Shown: piece after piece, positions 61,196 to 64,000 of the stretch
Numbering within the stretch: position 1 is the stretch's first letter
Layout of the letters: each line of letters begins with the position of its first letter
Assembly: GCF_016406145.1 (NCBI RefSeq)
Contig: NZ_CP066306.1
Coordinates: 2,418,001-2,482,000, forward strand
Reading direction: 5' to 3'
Origin: Pseudomonas putida
Lineage (GTDB): Bacteria; Pseudomonadota; Gammaproteobacteria; Pseudomonadales; Pseudomonadaceae
DNA length: 64,000 bases
Translations under genes and position numbers: made by a program
Notes under the pieces: model-generated
What the model saw: only the letters and a program-made list of their open reading frames with translations
Told to the model about the DNA's origin: nothing
Database searches by the model: none

Positions 61196-63295
61196 ATGTC
61201 GCTAGTCGCAAGCCCCGACGTCATGTACCGGCTGTTGATCCAGAGCGTGGTGGACTATGCCATCTACCTGCTCACCCCCGACGGTATCGTCGCCAACTGG
61301 AACCCGGGCGCCCAGCGGGCCAAGGGTTACCTTGCCGACGAGATTATCGGCAAGCACTACTCGCTGTTCTACAGCGAAGCCGAGCGCGTCGCCGGCCTGC
61401 CCGAGCAGAACCTTGCGCAGGCGCGCGACACTGGCCGCTTCGAAGAAATCGGCGCACGCCTGCGCAAGGACGGCTCGACCTTTCATGCCCACGTGGTGAT
61501 CGAGGCGGTGCGCGATGACAACGGCCATCTGATCGGCTTCGCCAAGGTCACCCGTGACATTTCCGAGCGGCGCCAACAGGAACTGGAATTGTTGCAGGCC
61601 AAGGAGCTGGCTGAACAGTACAGCCAGGAGATGACCAAGCTTTCGCAGTTCCTTGATTCTGTGATCGCCAACATTCCCGCCAGCGTTATCGTCCAGGACC
61701 TGGAAAGCCAGCGTATCCTGCTGGCCAACCAGCAGGCCGAACGCCTGTTCGGTGGGCGCGGCCGCAGCATGATCGGCCGGTTGCCGGGTGAGTGCCTGGC
61801 ACCGGCTGCGGCCGATTACCTGGAACAGCAACTCGCCCGCGGCGCACGCAACCCAAAGGGTTATGCCGCTGAAACCTGCGTCGATACCGCCTGTGGTCCG
61901 CGGACCCTGCGCAGCCGCGCATTGCTCAGCCAGAACCGCGAGGGCCAGGCCGACTATGTGCTGTTCGTGGCAGAAGACGCCACCGAGGAACTGGCCGCCC
62001 ACGCCCAGATCCATCACATGGCGCACCACGACGCGCTGACCGGGTTGCCCAACCGCACACTGTTCAACGAGCGGCTCAAGCAGGCACTGGTGCGCGGCCA
62101 TCAGAACGACAAGCTGACCGCAGCGCTGTGCCTGGACCTGGACAACTTCAAGAACATCAACGATTCCCTCGGCCATGCCTTCGGCGACAAGCTGCTGCGC
62201 GCACTGGGCAAGCGCCTGCGCCGTGAGCTGCGCGAGCAAGACACCCTGGCCCGCTTGGGCGGCGATGAGTTCGCCGTGGTGCTGACTGGCCTGGACGGCC
62301 GCGAGGCTGCCTGCAATACGGCGAAGCGCCTGATTGAAGCGATTTGCCCGCCGTTCCAGATCGAAGGCCACCAGTTCACGGTGGGCGTGAGCATCGGCAT
62401 CGCCATTGCCCCCGATGACAATGAACAGGCCGAACAGCTGCTCGGTTACGCCGATATGGCCCTCTACGAAGCCAAGCGCAATGGGCGTAACCGCTACGAG
62501 TGCTTCCACGTCGAACTGGATGTCGCCGCCCGCCAGCGCCGCCTGGTCGAAACAGACCTGCGCACTGCGCTGCACCTTGGGCAGTTGCACCTGCATTACC
62601 AGCCGATAGTGGATCAGCAGACCAGCAGCGTGACTGGCTACGAGGCGCTGTTGCGCTGGGAGCACCCGACCCGCGGCATGGTGATGCCCATGGACTTCAT
62701 TCCCATTGCCGAGGAGACCGGGCTGATCCACGAACTCGGCACCCGTGCGCTGAACCTGGCGTGCCAGGAGGCGGCCAGTTGGGACAGTGAGCAGACGGTG
62801 TCGGTCAACCTGTCACCGGTGCAGTTCAAGAACGCCAACCTGGTCCATACCGTGGCCCTGGCCCTGGCCGACTCGGGCCTGGCGCCCCAACGCCTGGAGC
62901 TGGAAATCACCGAATCGGTACTGCTGGGCAACAGCGAGGAGAACGTGCGTACCTTGCGCGCCCTGAAAGACCTGGGGGTGTCGATTTCGCTGGATGACTT
63001 CGGCACCGGGTATTCGTCGCTCGGTTACCTGCGCTCGTTCCCGTTCGACCGGATCAAGATCGACAAGTCGTTCGTGCATGACATGTGCGACAGCCGCGAG
63101 GCGATGTCCATCGTCCGGGCGATCACCGAACTGTCCAACAGCCTGATGATCAAGACCACGGCTGAGGGTGTGGAGTCCGAGGAGCAGATGCAGCGGCTGG
63201 CGGCGGAAGGGTGCTCGCACTTCCAGGGTTATCTGTATGGGCGCCCGGTGCCGGCGGGGGAGCGGTTGAAGCAGGTGGCTGTGGCGGTGAGTTGA
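61196..63295 (+). CDS. PAS-PAS-GGDEF-EAL cyclic-di-GMP signalling protein
   Basis: A 699-residue soluble protein. Two PAS-like domains (about 10-125, QSVVDYAIYLLTPDGIVANW; and 145-265, LDSVIANIPASVIVQDLESQ) are followed by a GGDEF domain with an intact active motif (RLGGDEF, residues 353-359) and an EAL domain with YEALLRW (482-488), NLSPVQF, ITESVLLGN, and SLDDFGTGYSSLGYLR. All key residues of both halves look intact, so synthesis, degradation or both are possible. No membrane helix is seen. AGGGA precedes ATG 61196. Confidence 0.92.
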   Translation: MSLVASPDVMYRLLIQSVVDYAIYLLTPDGIVANWNPGAQRAKGYLADEIIGKHYSLFYSEAERVAGLPEQNLAQARDTGRFEEIGARLRKDGSTFHAHVVIEAVRDDNGHLIGFAKVTRDISERRQQELELLQAKELAEQYSQEMTKLSQFLDSVIANIPASVIVQDLESQRILLANQQAERLFGGRGRSMIGRLPGECLAPAAADYLEQQLARGARNPKGYAAETCVDTACGPRTLRSRALLSQNREGQADYVLFVAEDATEELAAHAQIHHMAHHDALTGLPNRTLFNERLKQALVRGHQNDKLTAALCLDLDNFKNINDSLGHAFGDKLLRALGKRLRRELREQDTLARLGGDEFAVVLTGLDGREAACNTAKRLIEAICPPFQIEGHQFTVGVSIGIAIAPDDNEQAEQLLGYADMALYEAKRNGRNRYECFHVELDVAARQRRLVETDLRTALHLGQLHLHYQPIVDQQTSSVTGYEALLRWEHPTRGMVMPMDFIPIAEETGLIHELGTRALNLACQEAASWDSEQTVSVNLSPVQFKNANLVHTVALALADSGLAPQRLELEITESVLLGNSEENVRTLRALKDLGVSISLDDFGTGYSSLGYLRSFPFDRIKIDKSFVHDMCDSREAMSIVRAITELSNSLMIKTTAEGVESEEQMQRLAAEGCSHFQGYLYGRPVPAGERLKQVAVAVS

Positions 63296-63297
63296 AA

Positions 63298-63314
63298 GGG
63301 CCGCAAAGCGGCCC
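63298..63314. terminator. Hairpin between the GGDEF-EAL and aldo/keto reductase genes
   Basis: GGGCCGC (63298-63304) and GCGGCCC (63308-63314) pair over AAA between two convergent genes. It is a close copy of the hairpins at 51201 and 53893. Confidence 0.65.
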
Positions 63315-63321
63315 CTGGCAT

Positions 63322-63999
63322 TCAGCTGTTCCAGTCCGGCGCAAAGTCCGGGCTCACCACCCGCTGATCCTTGGGCAACCCGGCAATCAGCGCCCGATCC
63401 TGAGCATCCAGGCGCACATCCAGCGCCGCCAGGTTGCTCAGCTGGTTCTCGCGGCTGCTGGCCTTGGGGATCACCGCCACGCCGTCCTGGTCCAGCAACC
63501 ACTTGAGCGCCACCTGGCTCGGCAACACGCCATGCTTGCGGGCGATGTCCTGGATCACCGGCTGCGCCGCCGCCCGCCCGCGGGCCAGCGGGGTATACGC
63601 CGTGAGTAGCAGGTCGTGCTGGCGGGCGTAGTCGAGCAGCGGTTGCTGGCTGAGCAGTACGTGGTATTCCACCTGGATCGCCGCCAGCGGCGCGTCCAGC
63701 GCTTCGATCACCTGGCGCAGCAGGCCGAGCGGGAAGTTGGCCACGCCGATGCTGCGTACCTTGCCCTCGTCACGCAGGGCCACCAGCGTCTCGATGCTGC
63801 GGGCCAGGTCCCATTCCTTGCCGGGCCAGTGAATATGGAACAGGTCAACCTGCTCGGTGCCCAGGGCACGCAGGCTGTTCTCCAGGGACTGTCGCATGGC
63901 CTCGGGCGCCAGGCGGTCCCACCAGACCTTGGTGGTCAGGTGAATCTGTTCGCGTGGCACGCTGCTGTCGCGCAACGCCTGGCCAACAGCGGCTTCGTT
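63322..63999 (-). CDS. dkgB: Aldo/keto reductase, DkgB type (5' end outside window)
   Basis: The last 225 codons of an aldo/keto reductase; the gene continues beyond 64000. It begins in NEAAVGQALRDSSVPREQIH, LTTKVWWDRL, and contains the catalytic Lys (TTK) and His (FHIHWPG). VRSIGVANFPLGLLRQVIEA, QVEYHVLLSQQPLLDYARQH and AVIPKASSRENQLSNL (coenzyme site) follow. It resembles E. coli DkgB, which reduces 2,5-diketogluconate and methylglyoxal with NADPH. The upstream part with the catalytic Asp/Tyr is not visible. Confidence 0.88.
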   Translation of the reverse strand, partial: NEAAVGQALRDSSVPREQIHLTTKVWWDRLAPEAMRQSLENSLRALGTEQVDLFHIHWPGKEWDLARSIETLVALRDEGKVRSIGVANFPLGLLRQVIEALDAPLAAIQVEYHVLLSQQPLLDYARQHDLLLTAYTPLARGRAAAQPVIQDIARKHGVLPSQVALKWLLDQDGVAVIPKASSRENQLSNLAALDVRLDAQDRALIAGLPKDQRVVSPDFAPDWNS

Positions 64000-64000
64000 G

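Noticed and set aside
1..64000. Insertion sequences, prophage, integrase, CRISPR or tRNA genes
   Set aside because: No transposase, integrase, phage structural gene, regularly spaced repeats or tRNA-like cloverleaf was noticed. The only repeats are REP elements, hairpins and a hexamer array.

Overview
The window reads as chromosomal DNA from a fluorescent pseudomonad, most likely of the Pseudomonas putida group. The basis is the high G+C content, the pseudomonad REP elements (a GCCGGCTTGCCGGCGAT core), and sets of genes typical of that group: glcDEFG with glcC, bktB with hbd, a DOPA decarboxylase, and the fused QuiC 3-dehydroshikimate dehydratase. No tRNA, rRNA, CRISPR array, phage gene or transposase was seen.

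Layout. 1-3587: the end of an unknown gene, an MscS-type channel, and a fused mannitol-1-phosphate dehydrogenase/phosphatase, an osmotic-stress pairing. 3986-13797: a complete minus-strand type II secretion operon in the order E-F-G-H-I-J-K-L-M-C(N)-D, with mostly overlapping genes; the order resembles the Xanthomonas Xps system and the secretin is a lipoprotein. 13798-17253: an AT-rich gap with a perfect 10+10 inverted repeat, a small exported protein, and a secreted GH3 glycosidase with a PA14 insert that may be a substrate of the secretion system. 17262-19319: a TetR regulator and a MATE pump. 19458-23230: a bufferin operon (DUF2282 peptide, MNIO oxidase DUF692, DUF2063 partner, DoxX), divergent from an ECF sigma factor and its NrsF/DUF1109 anti-sigma. 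Both sides carry an exact GTAACC-N16-CGAA motif.

23268-27087: TetR, 3-hydroxyacyl-CoA dehydrogenase, BktB thiolase and a divergent AraC regulator. 27920-33073: the glycolate oxidase operon glcDEFG and divergent glcC, with two TGGT-N3-ACCA operators. 33130-36226: an M20 peptidase, DUF2388, GNAT and GST genes. 36468-40193: cytosine permease, PucR-type regulator and cytosine deaminase in one transcript. 40292-46454: an orphan membrane protein, a WYL-family regulator without its WYL core, a MocR regulator divergent from an amino acid permease, a small membrane ORF, tam and DUF2784. 46556-50388: LysR, organophosphate-type transporter and FAD amine oxidoreductase. 50484-53889: a YebC/PmpR paralogue, LysR and DOPA decarboxylase. 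53925-58543: a shikimate-type MHS transporter divergent from quiC, then TetR. 58551-63999: a GlxA-type AraC regulator, small proteins, GNAT, a PAS-GGDEF-EAL protein with a Crp-like site at its promoter, and a truncated aldo/keto reductase at the edge.

The most interesting region is 19458-23230, where the sequence itself links a post-translationally modified metal-binding peptide pathway to its own sigma factor through paired promoters. Many start codons were moved inward from the longest open frame on ribosome-binding-site or overlap evidence; these choices are stated per gene.
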